Assembly (NCBI GenBank): GCA_019671135.1
Contig: JAHRHY010000012.1
Location: 248,001 to 312,000 of the forward strand
Direction: 5' to 3'
Origin: Linnemannia hyalina
Lineage: Eukaryota > Mortierellomycota > Mortierellomycetes > Mortierellales > Mortierellaceae
Length of the DNA: 64,000 bases
The notes beneath the pieces were generated by a model. The model did not search any database, was not told the DNA's origin, and saw only the letters and a program-made list of their open reading frames with translations. Each line of letters begins with the position of its first letter. Position 1 is the first letter of the stretch. The translations under genes were made by a program, and so were the position numbers. Shown here in pieces: positions 21,451 through 30,851 of the stretch.

Positions 21451-22125
21451 CATCTCTCTCACACTCACATGTGCTTTGGTCGGGTCTTTGGAGGAACGAG
21501 GCGTTCTTGGAATCAACACTCGACCAGTGAAGGATCACACCATAACACCTGAAGAGGACTTGTTCTTCCTTGGGCAGAAAAATATGATCCAGGGAGACTT
21601 GGAATCATTCCATCGAATCATAGGGAGATTCTACCGCAACGATCAATACCAAGACTCGAGTAGTGAATACCAAGGCTCGAGTAGTGAATACCAAGGCTCG
21701 AGCAGTGAGTACGATGACAGTTCCATTTTGGGGGATCTCAATTTTAGATTTGTTCAGGAAGTGGACGAGGAGCTGGATGACAACGAGGAGCTGGGCGAGT
21801 TCACTGAGAGCGAGACAGACCACGATACGGATTCCGATGAAGGAAGTAGGGATAGTGAGGTCAGCTCAGATGAGTTGGAGATTACGCAGGTGAATGCGAT
21901 GATACGGTGGATATTGCTCGAGAGATGAGAAAAGTCGACATCAACTCCAAGGCAAGCGATAAAAAAGCAATAGAAGAAATTCTCGGGCAAGCAACTCGAC
22001 ACTACATTGCTGAGGTCGACGAAGACGAGGACGACGACAGAGCTATTACTTGCAGTTGCGAAGACTTGAAAGACCCCTTCATCGACCATAAAAACTGCAA
22101 ACATTTTCGTAACTCTGAGGAATAA
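21371..22125 (+). pseudogene. Acidic protein with C-terminal SWIM-type zinc finger, frameshifted
   Basis: The frame starts at ATG 21371 within the left inverted repeat and runs to 21928. The body is acidic with a triplicated SSSEYQG motif (about 21655-21715) and long Asp/Glu/Ser runs. A second frame, open from 21874 to 22125, ends with TCSCEDLKDPFIDHKNCKHF. This fits the SWIM finger pattern CxCx(n)CxH known from MULE transposases and Sws1/ZSWIM proteins. The two frames overlap with a one-base shift near 21890 and no room for an intron, so I treat this copy as broken. The stop lies next to the end of the convergent helicase. The function is unknown; DNA or protein binding by the SWIM finger is the family expectation. 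Confidence 0.6.
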
Positions 22126-22139
22126 ATAGAGAATGCATT

Positions 22140-23878
22140 TTGCTTTTTTTTCTTCTTCTTTCTATGGCTTCCAATGCTTTTATGAGGAAGACATCCGTTG
22201 GTTCCTCGTTGAGCTTGATCAGAAGTTTAGCTAGTAGACTGTCGTGCTTGTTGTGAAGTCTCCATTTTCGATCGAAGACATTCCCGTCCTGTGACATGAT
22301 TGCATTTCTTAACAAGCTTGGCAACAGTATTGTCATCCATGAGAACATCTTCGATCATTTGAGGGTCCCAATTCATGTAGTACCTCGCGTATACAGCAGT
22401 CCTCCAAGACAGTATCAGTCTTTTGGTAATGGCTACATGCGCGGGAGTTGGGGCTACAATCCTAGGCGTTGGCGGTTTACAATGCTGCAAGGCAAGAGGA
22501 AGTGGATCTGGAGATCATAGGCAATTTTAATTCCCTGTCTGTATATTGCCAAAAACATTGTTAAGGACCTGCCGTCGACAAGCTGTAGTCTCGATAAACG
22601 TTTTGATATCCGGGTCGCCTTTGGAAGTCCATGTTGTTATTCCCGCGATTGGCCTTGTCGGTCCTACGTCTAGCCTTATTCCTGTGACTCGCCAGGAGAA
22701 TCGCATGACCTTGCATGGACACATCGCGCGCAGCTCGGTCAAAACGCTGGACAAGACACGATATAGTAGACGGCTCCTTGAACTGGATGACACGGACAAC
22801 ATTATTAATGTCGCATTCCATCCCTGCAGTCTCAGTCGATAGCAAGATTTTGATCCTGCCTTCCCGGAAGTGTTGTAGACTTGTAGACTTGTACTCATCG
22901 GAATAAAGCGAATGAAAGGATTTGATGATGTCCTGCTCGTCGTCGGCGACCCTGCTCCTCAGGTTCCACAAGTAATTCCGCACTTCCTGTGAGTCGTTTC
23001 GGCTGTCGAAATAATGATGCTTTTTTTTTGGATGTCGTCCAAGAGGAAATCGAACGCCTGGAATATGTTCTTGTGTGGAAGGAATCGAACCTCAAGCCTG
23101 ACATTTGGACGGTTGTTGCCGACGTTGTAAACTGGGATGTTGTTGTAGAACCCAATGCTCTGTTTCATCTCCCGCAGAATCGGACCAGGGAGAGTAGCTG
23201 ACATGGCTACAAACGCGACATGGGCTGGGGCTATTCCGCGGAACTCTCCGAGACGAGCATAGGCCTTGCGAGAGTCCTTGCCCCATGAACTGACTCATCA
23301 ATCACGATTGCCTGCTGACTCTCTCGCCATCCAGGCATGCCCCAGAGACTGTCCATACGAGTTTTCCCCCAACCGCTACTTTTGCCAACACTCAGGATGC
23401 TCTCCGGCGTCATGAAAACACAACGGAACTCCCCTTTATCCAACCGACGTAATAGTCCGACATCGATTGCCTGCGAGCTGTCAAGACAGATGGCCTTAAA
23501 ACCGCTGACTTGGAGTTTTTCTTGCTGCTCGCGCATCAGTGCCAACAATGGAGATATAACGAAAATAGTCCGGTCTTTCCACAGAGACAGTGGAAGGAAG
23601 TAAACGAGCGACTTGCCCTAACCACATCCGGCAATAAGAATACAATCCTCGCCCCGACCGATATGCTTGACGACCATGAGCTGAATCGGTCTGGTGTACA
23701 CCTTGAAGATATCGTGACATCGCTCCTGATGATCAATGGGCAGAGATAAGATTGCCATACAAAAACGAACGCCGTGCAAAGAAATCGAAAACGTGAGCTG
23801 ATAGCGGTTTGTTGAGAGGTAGAAAGGAAGATGATGATCATCCTGATGCAGCACATAGTGTCTGGGATGGCATGCCAT
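22140..23878 (-). pseudogene. RecQ-like DNA helicase, inactivated
   Basis: The frame starts at ATG 23878 inside the right inverted repeat. In order it shows a Q-motif region (YTRPIQLMVVKHIGRGEDCIL), Walker A with a TAG stop inside it (AGCG-stop-GKS), VISPLLALMREQ, FMTPESIL, a DEAH-equivalent IVIDES with a one-base frameshift, AYARLGEFRGIAP, SATLPG (motif III), an FDSR segment after another frameshift, LLSTETAGMECDI (motif V) and QRFDRAARD (motif VI). The C-terminal part continues in broken frames (HVAITKRLILSWRTAVYARY) to about 22140. The motif order is that of RecQ-family superfamily 2 helicases. Hosts of similar genes include telomere-linked helicases in other fungi; here the gene is tied to inverted repeats instead. 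Confidence 0.8.
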
Positions 23879-23970
23879 TTATTTCGTCCCAGAAAAAAAA
23901 AAAAAAAAAAAAAAGGAAGAAATGGGGAGAGAGGACCACCCCTCAGTTCTTCCAGACCTGCAATGATGAT
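23800..23970 (-). repeat. Right terminal inverted repeat
   Basis: Reverse complement of the left repeat. Its homopolymer tract (A on the + strand, about 23890-23913) is longer than the T9 on the left side, as expected for slippage after insertion. Confidence 0.75.
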
Positions 23971-24025
23971 ATCCCTATAAAATATATACTCTCTCTCCGT
24001 TAAACTTAATAGGCATGAACGGTCA

Positions 24026-25006
24026 CTAAAACACGATGCCCGTAATGGTCACAGTCGAATTGGTCTTGAGTACCTCAGACAGCGCCTGAGCTCCATTGTC
24101 TCCGATCAAGTTGCCCTGCAAGTCCAAAGTGGTCAGACTTGAGTTGGCCCTGAGTGCCTCAGACAGTGCCTGAGCTCCATTGTCTCCGATCCAGTTGCAC
24201 ATCAAGTCCAAATTGGTCAGATTCGAGTTGATCTTAAGTGCCTCAGACAGCGCCTGAGCTCCGTTGTCTCCGATCGAGTTGTCCAACAATTCCAAAGTAG
24301 TAAGAGTCGAGTTGGTCTTGAGTGCATCAGCCAGCGCCTGAGCTCCGTTGGATCCGATCGAGTTGTGGTGTAAGTCCAAAGTTGTCAGAGTTGAGTTGAT
24401 CTTGAGCGCCTCAGACAGAGCCAGAGCTTCGTTGGGTCCGACCGAGTTGCTATTCAAGTTCAAAGCGGTCAGAGTCGAGTTGGTCTTGAGCGCCTCAGAC
24501 AGTGCCTCAACTCCGTTGGATCCGATCAAGTTCCCACCTAGGGTCAAAGTGGTCAAAGTCGAGTTGGTCTTGAGTGCTTCAGATAGCGCCTGAACTCCGT
24601 TGGGTCTGATTGAGTTGTTGTACAAGTTCAAAGTGATCAGAGTCGAGTTGGTCTTGAGTGCCTCGGACAGCGCCTGAGCTCCGTTGTCTCCGATCGAGTT
24701 TCCCGAAATGTTCAAAGTAGTCAGAGTCGAGTTGATCATAAGTGCCACGGACAGCGCCTGAACTCCGTTGTCTCCGATCGAGCTGTCCCTCAAGAAAAGA
24801 GTGGTCAGAGTCGAGTTGGTCTTGAGCGCCTCAGCCAGCGCCTGAGCTCCGTTGGATCCGATTGAGTTCTCAGCCAGGATCAAAGTGGTCAAAGTCGAGT
24901 TGGTTTTGAGTGCGTTTGACAGTGTCTGAACTCCGCTGTCTCCGATCGAGTCGTGCCCAAATTCCAATGTAATCAGGATCGAGTTGGCCATAACGCCAGA
25001 AACCAT
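24026..25006 (-). CDS. Ribonuclease-inhibitor-type leucine-rich repeat protein
   Basis: A 326-aa frame from ATG 25006 consists almost entirely of about eleven 28-residue LRRs with the consensus LxxNSIGxNGAQALSEALKTNSTLTTL. This is the RI/NLRC subtype (LxxLxLxxNxIxxxGxxxL). The DNA repeats every 84 bp with high identity, indicating recent expansion or gene conversion. There is no signal peptide, NACHT domain or membrane segment in this frame. An N-terminal domain could lie in an upstream exon, but none is evident before a stretch of about 400 bp without coding signal. It would be a protein-binding solenoid. The stop lies about 55 bp from the right end of the inverted-repeat element. Confidence 0.8.
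   Translation of the reverse strand: MVSGVMANSILITLEFGHDSIGDSGVQTLSNALKTNSTLTTLILAENSIGSNGAQALAEALKTNSTLTTLFLRDSSIGDNGVQALSVALMINSTLTTLNISGNSIGDNGAQALSEALKTNSTLITLNLYNNSIRPNGVQALSEALKTNSTLTTLTLGGNLIGSNGVEALSEALKTNSTLTALNLNSNSVGPNEALALSEALKINSTLTTLDLHHNSIGSNGAQALADALKTNSTLTTLELLDNSIGDNGAQALSEALKINSNLTNLDLMCNWIGDNGAQALSEALRANSSLTTLDLQGNLIGDNGAQALSEVLKTNSTVTITGIVF
24026..25006 (-). repeat. 84-bp tandem repeats within the LRR gene
   Basis: Eleven-odd direct repeats of 84 bp, each one LRR unit, for example the recurring GAGTTGGTCTTGAGTGCCTC on the + strand. The array is prone to unequal exchange. Confidence 0.9.
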
Positions 25007-25422
25007 TTCGTCTCGTTCAGATGTTGATGATAGCTTTTCATAGGGCGATTTTTCACGTACACGTCGTACGGAAATGGTTTTTTAAAACATCCAACTCTCT
25101 GTCAACGACCTGTGTACCATTCGAGTTGACGTATACAATCCGAATTTGCAAGAGAGATACAATATAAATAGGCACCAAGCAAGATGCGTTTTTTTAAAAA
25201 CTAGTCTCTTATCTGCATTTTATGGCAAAGATGCAACATAGTAAGAACAAGTTTTGGACTATCTTCGCCAAGAATTACTGCCCTTAATTTCGATGCGAAG
25301 GATGCGATCTGGTGATGGACATGTACATTCAGGAGAGATCTATGCAAAAAACTATGGTACATTTCTGTTTGGAAAAGTTGGCGGTGATTGGTAGGATTAT
25401 TACGCCCGGAATATTACAGTGG
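25007..25422. other. Spacer upstream of the LRR gene
   Basis: Probably contains the LRR promoter and 5' leader. No other feature was recognised. Confidence 0.4.
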
Positions 25423-25767
25423 TTAGCGTACGTGATTGCCGTTATACAAATACTCATATCTGATGGTCATGGTTGATCTTACCGCGACGGACAGAGATGA
25501 GAGAAATGTTACGCTATATTTTGGATCTGAATGGTCTCCTAGGCAGAGTTCTGAATTGTCAGGCGTCGTATAAGATACTTGTTTCTCTCGACAGATGCCA
25601 TGCTGGGACCATGTTTCCACAAGACGACAGAGTTGTAGAGTGAAGGTGTGAAAAGAGTCGTTCCAATCCTGACTCACACGCGCACAGGTTGCGAGGTCTT
25701 TAAGGTCAAGACTGCTGGAAATTCTTGAGCGAATCTCATGTAAATCGAGGGGATGTGTCTGGGACAT
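25423..25767 (-). pseudogene. F-box domain fragment
   Basis: A 114-aa frame from ATG 25767 begins HPLDLHEIRSRISSSLDLKDLATCARVSQDWNDSFHTFTL, an F-box close to that of the 672-aa F-box protein (LPEIRSTIASHL...SKTWYDSFHPF). The family's Leu-rich body of several hundred residues is missing and the frame ends quickly. This is best read as a truncated copy. Confidence 0.75.
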
Positions 25768-26520
25768 TTAGACATAAAAGATGAAGAATGTGACAAGCGT
25801 GGTGGGGATGATGACGAGGATGGTAATGATGGGATCACAAGGTGCTAATAACAAAGGAGGAATGGGGGGAACAACGAGGTTAGGAAGAAAGAACGAAATG
25901 AAGAGGATGAGTAAATCGACAGTGAGGTTATTAAGTAATCTATGACGCGAATAACGATGAGAAGGATGACAGATACTAATTTTATGCATCAAGAGCTCTC
26001 GAGTGGGCAAGCATGACACTTAGTTCATGCACTTCATACAATTCAGCATCTTTGACGAAGCCCCATTCTTCCATTTAGGGTATTATAATCTACGTCAATG
26101 AACTCGACCAAAGCATTGCAGAATCGTCACGAAGAAGCTACCTCCTTTTCGAGACATCAGCTTACCGTGGCATACAGCTAACAAACGGAGGTGGAGGTTA
26201 GAAGATGCAACAATGTGAGAGTATGAGGTGAAAATGACTGAATAAGGGTGAGATGAAGGTGAGGCGAAGATGAGGAAAGAGAGAGGGTGTTGATGATAAA
26301 GTGTGTGAAGATGACGAGAAGGGAGTAGGAGTGGTGGCAACAGCGAGCGATATAAGCGAGAGTGAGGTAACAATGGAGAAGGCAGAGCTTTTTTGCTGGA
26401 GTCTTATACTGCCGACTTTCCGCCACCGCTCTCAAAATTCAAAGACAGCTTGCATCGCCCCCAGCATTCAGTGTACATGAAAGCAGTATCATTATATGAG
26501 CCGTGAGAGAAATATCAAGG
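25768..26520. other. Gene-free region with a degenerate tandem duplication
   Basis: Apart from the duplicated segment described separately (26413-26650), I see only low-complexity A/G-rich sequence. Confidence 0.5.
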
Positions 26521-26650
26521 TTTGCAGGCGGGAACCAATGGTGCTTCTAAGCATCGACTTTCCGCCACCTCCCACAGAATTCAAAAACAGCTTGCATCGC
26601 CTCCAGCAGGTACCATTGAATTTACACATGAAAGCTGTGTCTCATCCATG
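26413..26650 (+). repeat. Imperfect direct duplication, about 146-bp period
   Basis: A segment of about 90 bp starting GACTTTCCGCCACC at 26413 recurs at 26559 (GACTTTCCGCCACC again), including ACAGCTTGCATCGCC and a following CATGAAAGC. The second copy is fused to the transposase frame. Confidence 0.75.
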
Positions 26651-28240
26651 GGATTAACCTTGCATTGGCTTGACAGCGAGTTCAGAGGATACAAATGTAC
26701 ATTGTATCTTATCCCTCACCCATACCCTCATAATGGAGAGTCGATTGCCAAGTTGATTAGTAAGTGAGGGGTGTGTGCTTGTATTATTTATGCATTCACA
26801 TTGGAAGAAATGGAATATTGACCATTTTTTTTTAACTTCGGGCGATATAGGAGAGACAAGCGAGCATTGGAAGGTCAGTGTTCGGTTGCAGCGCTGACGA
26901 CCGATAATGCCTCAGTAATGATCAATGCTGCGGGAAGGGTAGGATTGGAACGACTGCCCTGTGCTTGTCACATCTTGCACAACTCGGTCAAGGCTGCACT
27001 CGAGAAGCAAGAACAACTGAACAACGTTATGATCAAGCTTCACCAACTCGCCTCGTTCTTTCATCGCAGTCCCAAAATGGCGCAGGCTCTTGAGCTTGAG
27101 CAGGTTCGTTTGAACAGGACACCGCAACTCAAGGTTGTCATGGACGTGGAAACTCGGTGGAACAGTTCCCTGGCCATGTTACGACGGATGGTTGAACTCA
27201 AGGCACCAATGGCAGCGGTTCGCACGGTGTTACGCCAGATACCGGACGAACACGAGAACCTCGCAATCCTGAATGACGTTTACTCGAGGGACAACGAATG
27301 GAGAACGGCGGATTTGGTCATTGATGCTCTAAGCGTCTTTGAGGATGCCACTCTGCTATTCAGCTCTTCCGATTATGGACTCGCCGCATCCATCTTCCCT
27401 TGGATGACCATGTTGTTGTTTGCGATGGAGGAGAATCTTTCTGGAATCGAGGAAGTGGAGGGCCTTCGAAACAACCTTCGGGGTGAGATAGAAAACCGTG
27501 TCAAGGAATCTGACATCTTGATCAAGGCCTCGTTCTTTCACCCAACATACAACTTGCTCTACAAACAATGTAACGAGGAGAGCTTCGACGCCCTCAAGAC
27601 CTACTGTGCAGAGAGATGCAGGATATCGCGCCACCCATCAACGTTCCTGTCCAACCACCAGCAGGAGACAAGCCGACAACTATTCACAAATTGGCGAGGG
27701 CGATGCAACGGCTTTATGATATGCAAAACCCGGCAATCAGCGCAGGACAAAACAATGACGCGCCAGGAGATGAACTCGACCGATATTTCCAGTGCGTTCA
27801 ATGCCAGGATTTCAGAATCAACCCTTGAATTAGTGGAGGCAACATGATACAGTCTTTCCCGTCATGGCACAGTTGGCTCGAAAGTATCTATCGATCCCTG
27901 CAGCATCAGTCGCGTCCGAGATAATGTTCAGCATTGCAGGAAACTTTGTCACAGACAAACGTAACCGATTGAACGACGAGGGTGTCAGCGACCTTGTTTT
28001 CAGCAACAATGAACTAAAGACCCTGCAGAAAGCAAGCAAAAATGAAATAAAGCAATAAGCGATCATACTGTTATAACTTTTTACTACAATCCTTTTTCTA
28101 CCGCAAGGCTGAGTGACCGATCAACCGATTAACCCAATAACCAAAAAATTAACCAAAAAATTGACTTGACTTTTTGACCGATTAACCGATACAGTTTGAC
28201 CGAAAAAAAATCGGTTAAAAGCCTTATTTGCAGGGCCATT
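26640..28240 (+). mobile_element. Decayed hAT-family transposon
   Basis: Transposase pieces on + run LTLHWLDSEFRGYKC, PYPHNGESIAKLI, a plausible 87-bp intron (26764-26850), LTTDNASVM, CACHILHNSVKAAL, METRWNSSLAMLRR-like, the helical body, DELDRYFQC and the C-terminal dimerisation motif (ARKYLSIPAASVASEIMFSIAGN...KRNRL). At least two frameshifts occur after about 27600. The N-terminal BED finger is absent. Downstream, repeated ACCGATTAACC-type motifs (28110-28215) and an end GCAGGG resemble hAT subterminal repeats. The element is 5'-truncated and dead. Confidence 0.85.
28105..28234 (+). repeat. Subterminal ACCGATTAACC repeats of the hAT element
   Basis: Five or so variants of ACCGATTAAC/AATCGGTTAA occur in both orientations within 120 bp, ending at a CAGGG. 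Such short repeats are usual transposase binding sites at hAT ends. Confidence 0.6.
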
Positions 28241-28244
28241 CAGT

Positions 28245-28560
28245 CTATTAATTCCGCCCTTACCTTTGGTATACTTTTGAAGGCCAGAATCAATGATCGT
28301 CTTTGTTGATTTACGCACAAGCCTGGAGGACCCTTTTAGTTCCAATGTGTCATAATCCTTCCGACATTGTTCCAAATTGAGAATGTCCTGCGAGGCCGAC
28401 CCGTTACCACGACTCCGTTGACGGCCAATGTATTGAACAAAGCAAGCTTACAGCTTATCAAAGGTGGGATGTTCATGCTCATCCGCTGCGGCATATTCCG
28501 AAAAGACCAACATCCTATGAAATCCAAAAATCCCATATTAATGACATATTAATGCGTCGC
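28245..28560 (-). other. Unidentified ORF remnant
   Basis: A - strand frame contains LEQCRKDYDTLELKGSSRLVRKSTKTIIDSGLQKYTKGKGG, broken on both sides. It has protein-like composition but I recognise no family. It abuts the hAT end and may belong to another decayed element or host gene. Confidence 0.3.
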
Positions 28561-28600
28561 CATGCAGTGATTGAATATCTACACCATCAGTTGTGCACGT

Positions 28601-28897
28601 CACAGACACGCCAAGAGTAATGATATTGAAAATCGTACACGCCAATCGAAGGAAGTAAAAAAAAAAAAAAAAAAAAAACCTCCCTCTCTGCCTGCATCTG
28701 TGAGGCATCAGATGAGCGACAGTGAGCATAACCAGATGCAGAGGCCCCCTGGACAGTGGCTGAAAATCCGCACCCGTATGAATGCACAATTATAAAACTG
28801 AGCATCCCACCCCCACAGACACGCTAGGAGTAATGAATGTTGAAAGCTCTACACGCCAATCGAAAGGAGAAAAAGCTCTCTCCTGCCTGCATCCAAG
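28601..28897 (+). repeat. Pair of about 90-bp direct repeats
   Basis: ACAGACACGCCAAGAGTAATG at 28602 and ACAGACACGCTAGGAGTAATG at 28815 begin copies that also share ACACGCCAATCGAA, a purine tract and CTGCCTGCATC. The first copy has an expanded poly(A) of about 20. Source unknown; two copies of a small non-autonomous element is one reading. Confidence 0.8.
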
Positions 28898-28963
28898 TCC
28901 GCCTGAAAGTCAACATAAAGTAATGATCCTAATCTCCAGAGGCAATTAACAGAACATTTAGGG

Positions 28964-29100
28964 GTTTCAAACCTTGACATTTGACGGCGTGTAACCAAAT
29001 GCGCCGTCAAGGAAATCCGCCATGGAAATACGTTTCCTCTATGGCTGATGTGTTTCGAAATACGCTTCGATTTGAATGTGGACATGTCAAGGTTTGAAAC
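28964..29100. mobile_element. 137-bp MITE-like palindromic element
   Basis: A perfect 17-bp terminal inverted repeat, GTTTCAAACCTTGACAT at 28964-28980 and its complement at 29084-29100, encloses 103 bp. Inside is a second perfect inverted repeat (TTGACGGCG at 28981-28989 with CGCCGTCAA at 29002-29010) and smaller palindromes. No coding capacity. A target-site duplication is not obvious. Confidence 0.75.
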
Positions 29101-29104
29101 GTCG

Positions 29105-29170
29105 TAGCGTGCGTGTGTCTGTGTCTGTGTCTGTGTCTGTGTGTGTGAAGGTGAAGGTGTCTGTGTCTAA
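29105..29170 (+). repeat. GTGTCT-type microsatellite
   Basis: Repeats of GTGTCT and GTGAAG units directly after the palindromic element. Confidence 0.9.
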
Positions 29171-29424
29171 AGAGAGAGACTCAGAGCGATTAAATATTAA
29201 AATGTCTTTATTTCATTGCTGGATAGGAAATAACTGAAAGACTCCATCCATCGAGAAGCGCGGGCAATTCTTATTCCCAATTTAGAGCTTCCTTAATCGC
29301 CACCAACACTGTTTGCCATCGTCGTGCTCTTCATTCCATCATCCTCGACCCTTCTTTTCATTCACCTCATTTTTTTTACTCCTTCACATCACTCTCCTTC
29401 CTTTCCCTCGTGTGAAACAAACCA

Positions 29425-29987
29425 ATGCTCGAGTCCATAAACGGTTGGCTCGCAGCGCTAAGAAATAGAATATCACCCCCAACTCGAATCCTCATGGTAG
29501 GACCCACAAGGAGCGGCAAAACCACCATCTTGTATAAACTCCATCTCGGCGAAGTCGTTAGCACCATCCCCTCGACTTCAACATGGAAACCATCACCATC
29601 GAAGGTACAAAATTCACTCTGGGATCTCGCCGGGAGTTGGTTCCCCCGTGTTGACCTCTGGAGCCATTCCACTGACAGGATTGCTGTCATGGTCTTTGTG
29701 GTTGATTCTACGGACGCGTTCCAGATCGAGCAAACAAAGACGGCAATGTGGATGTATTATAGGGATTATGATACAAGGCGGTGTTGGTGTTTGCGAACAA
29801 GCAGGATTGTCAAGGTGCGATGAATGTGGTCGACATAAAGGATTATTTGGAGCTTGAAACGCGAGCTGAGGGGCGGTGGTGGTATATCCGAGGGTCTGTT
29901 GCTATGACTGCCGAAGGGGTGATGTAAGGATTGAGAAAGGTAGTTGCCCAGGTTAATGGTGCGCATCCAATACCAGTGGCGTAATAA
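29425..29987 (+). pseudogene. ARF-like GTPase pseudogene (array copy 4)
   Basis: Starts [19 protein letters not shown] with an intact P-loop ([20 protein letters not shown]). A frameshift occurs in the switch I region, then [15 protein letters not shown] and [17 protein letters not shown] second frameshift lies before the FANKQD box, and LELETRAEGRWWYIRGS is followed by early termination. The C-terminal helix is lost. Confidence 0.85.
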
Positions 29988-30160
29988 TAAACTAAGTATT
30001 TTTGTTTCGTCGTCCTTGTTTATTTTACCCTCTCTATTCCTACTTTCTGTCCTTACTTTCCCTCAGCCCACCTATCATTCGCACACCTCATTTCCTCTTC
30101 ACACAGACAAACCTCTCTTCTCTCCTCTTTCCCATCCCTGTCCATTCTCAGCAAAACACA

Positions 30161-30703
30161 ATGATCGAATGGATATTACAAAAGATAATCGATGCTAGCT
30201 TAGAACCTCAAGTCCTCGTCGTTGGAATTGAAGGATCAGGAAGATACACATTCGAGCAACAGCTGAACCTCCCTGGCGGTGGCGGGATCACCACAAAATC
30301 CATCCTCACCACCTCTTCGTTCGGATGCGACATCATCGACCAGGACAACATCACCCTCTCGCTCTCGGTATACGGAGGGAACCATTCTATGATATGGCAC
30401 GGCAACTCTGGAACCGCCAGCGTTGTCTGTGTGGTCGACTCTTCGGACGAGGCCAAGATTGAGTTAACAAAGGTTACGTTGGGGAGGTTCTTTGAAAGGT
30501 ATGAGAAGTTGTTGAGGAAGGCAGTATTGTTGGTGATGGCTAATAAGCAGGATCGGCTGGACGCCTTGTCGGTGACGGAGGTGAAGGAGAGGCTGGAGCT
30601 TGAGACGCGGTTCAAGGGACGGCGGTGGCATATCCAGGGGACTAATGCTGTGTCTGGCCTTGGAATCAAGGAAGGGCTGGACTGGATGGCCAGGCAAATC
30701 TAG
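30161..30703 (+). CDS. Degenerate ARF-like protein, possible pseudo-GTPase (array copy 5)
   Basis: An open 180-aa frame from ATG 30161. The P-loop is [10 protein letters not shown]: the lysine needed for phosphate binding (GK[ST]) is Arg. G3 is replaced by SVYGGNHS, lacking the Asp and Gln of WDVGGQ. G4 is intact ([23 protein letters not shown]) and the C-terminal half aligns well with copies 3 and 6, ending [13 protein letters not shown]. The frame has survived without stops although two nucleotide-binding motifs are lost. It is therefore either a pseudo-GTPase with a binding role or a young pseudogene. Confidence 0.7.
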   Translation: MIEWILQKIIDASLEPQVLVVGIEGSGRYTFEQQLNLPGGGGITTKSILTTSSFGCDIIDQDNITLSLSVYGGNHSMIWHGNSGTASVVCVVDSSDEAKIELTKVTLGRFFERYEKLLRKAVLLVMANKQDRLDALSVTEVKERLELETRFKGRRWHIQGTNAVSGLGIKEGLDWMARQI

Positions 30704-30851
30704 ATCATGTCAATCATTTTCCACAAAATTAAAGCACACGTCGCCACTTCTCCACCGCCGAAAGATTTTTTTCTCCTTCCTTTTTCCTTTCTTTTCTTTT
30801 CTTCGCACTCTTTCACCTTTCCCTCCCCTTCTCCATCGACACACTCACATT

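Larger units (their letters stand above)
21275..23970. mobile_element. 2.7-kb element with long terminal inverted repeats carrying SWIM-finger and RecQ-like helicase ORFs
   Basis: The left end (from about 21275) and the reverse complement of the right end (from about 23970) align for roughly 150 bp. Both share AGGTCTGGAA, then GGGGTGGTC, a CTTCC(T)n tract of different length, and a block of about 55 bp with only three differences beginning ATGGCATGCCATCCCAGAC. Two degraded genes start inside the repeats and converge: a SWIM-type ORF on + and a RecQ-like helicase on -. Both predicted proteins therefore start with MACHPR..VLHQDDH. I could not find a clean target-site duplication. No transposase is recognisable inside. 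It sits within the ARF-like array. Confidence 0.75.

Noticed and set aside
21275..23970. The RecQ element as a Helitron
   Set aside because: Helitrons lack terminal inverted repeats and carry Rep/Pif1-type helicases; here TIRs are present and the motifs are RecQ-like with no Rep.
26464..28244. CATTCAGT at 26464 and 28237 as hAT target-site duplication
   Set aside because: The sequence next to the left copy does not match the right-end terminal repeat, so an 8-bp coincidence is more likely.
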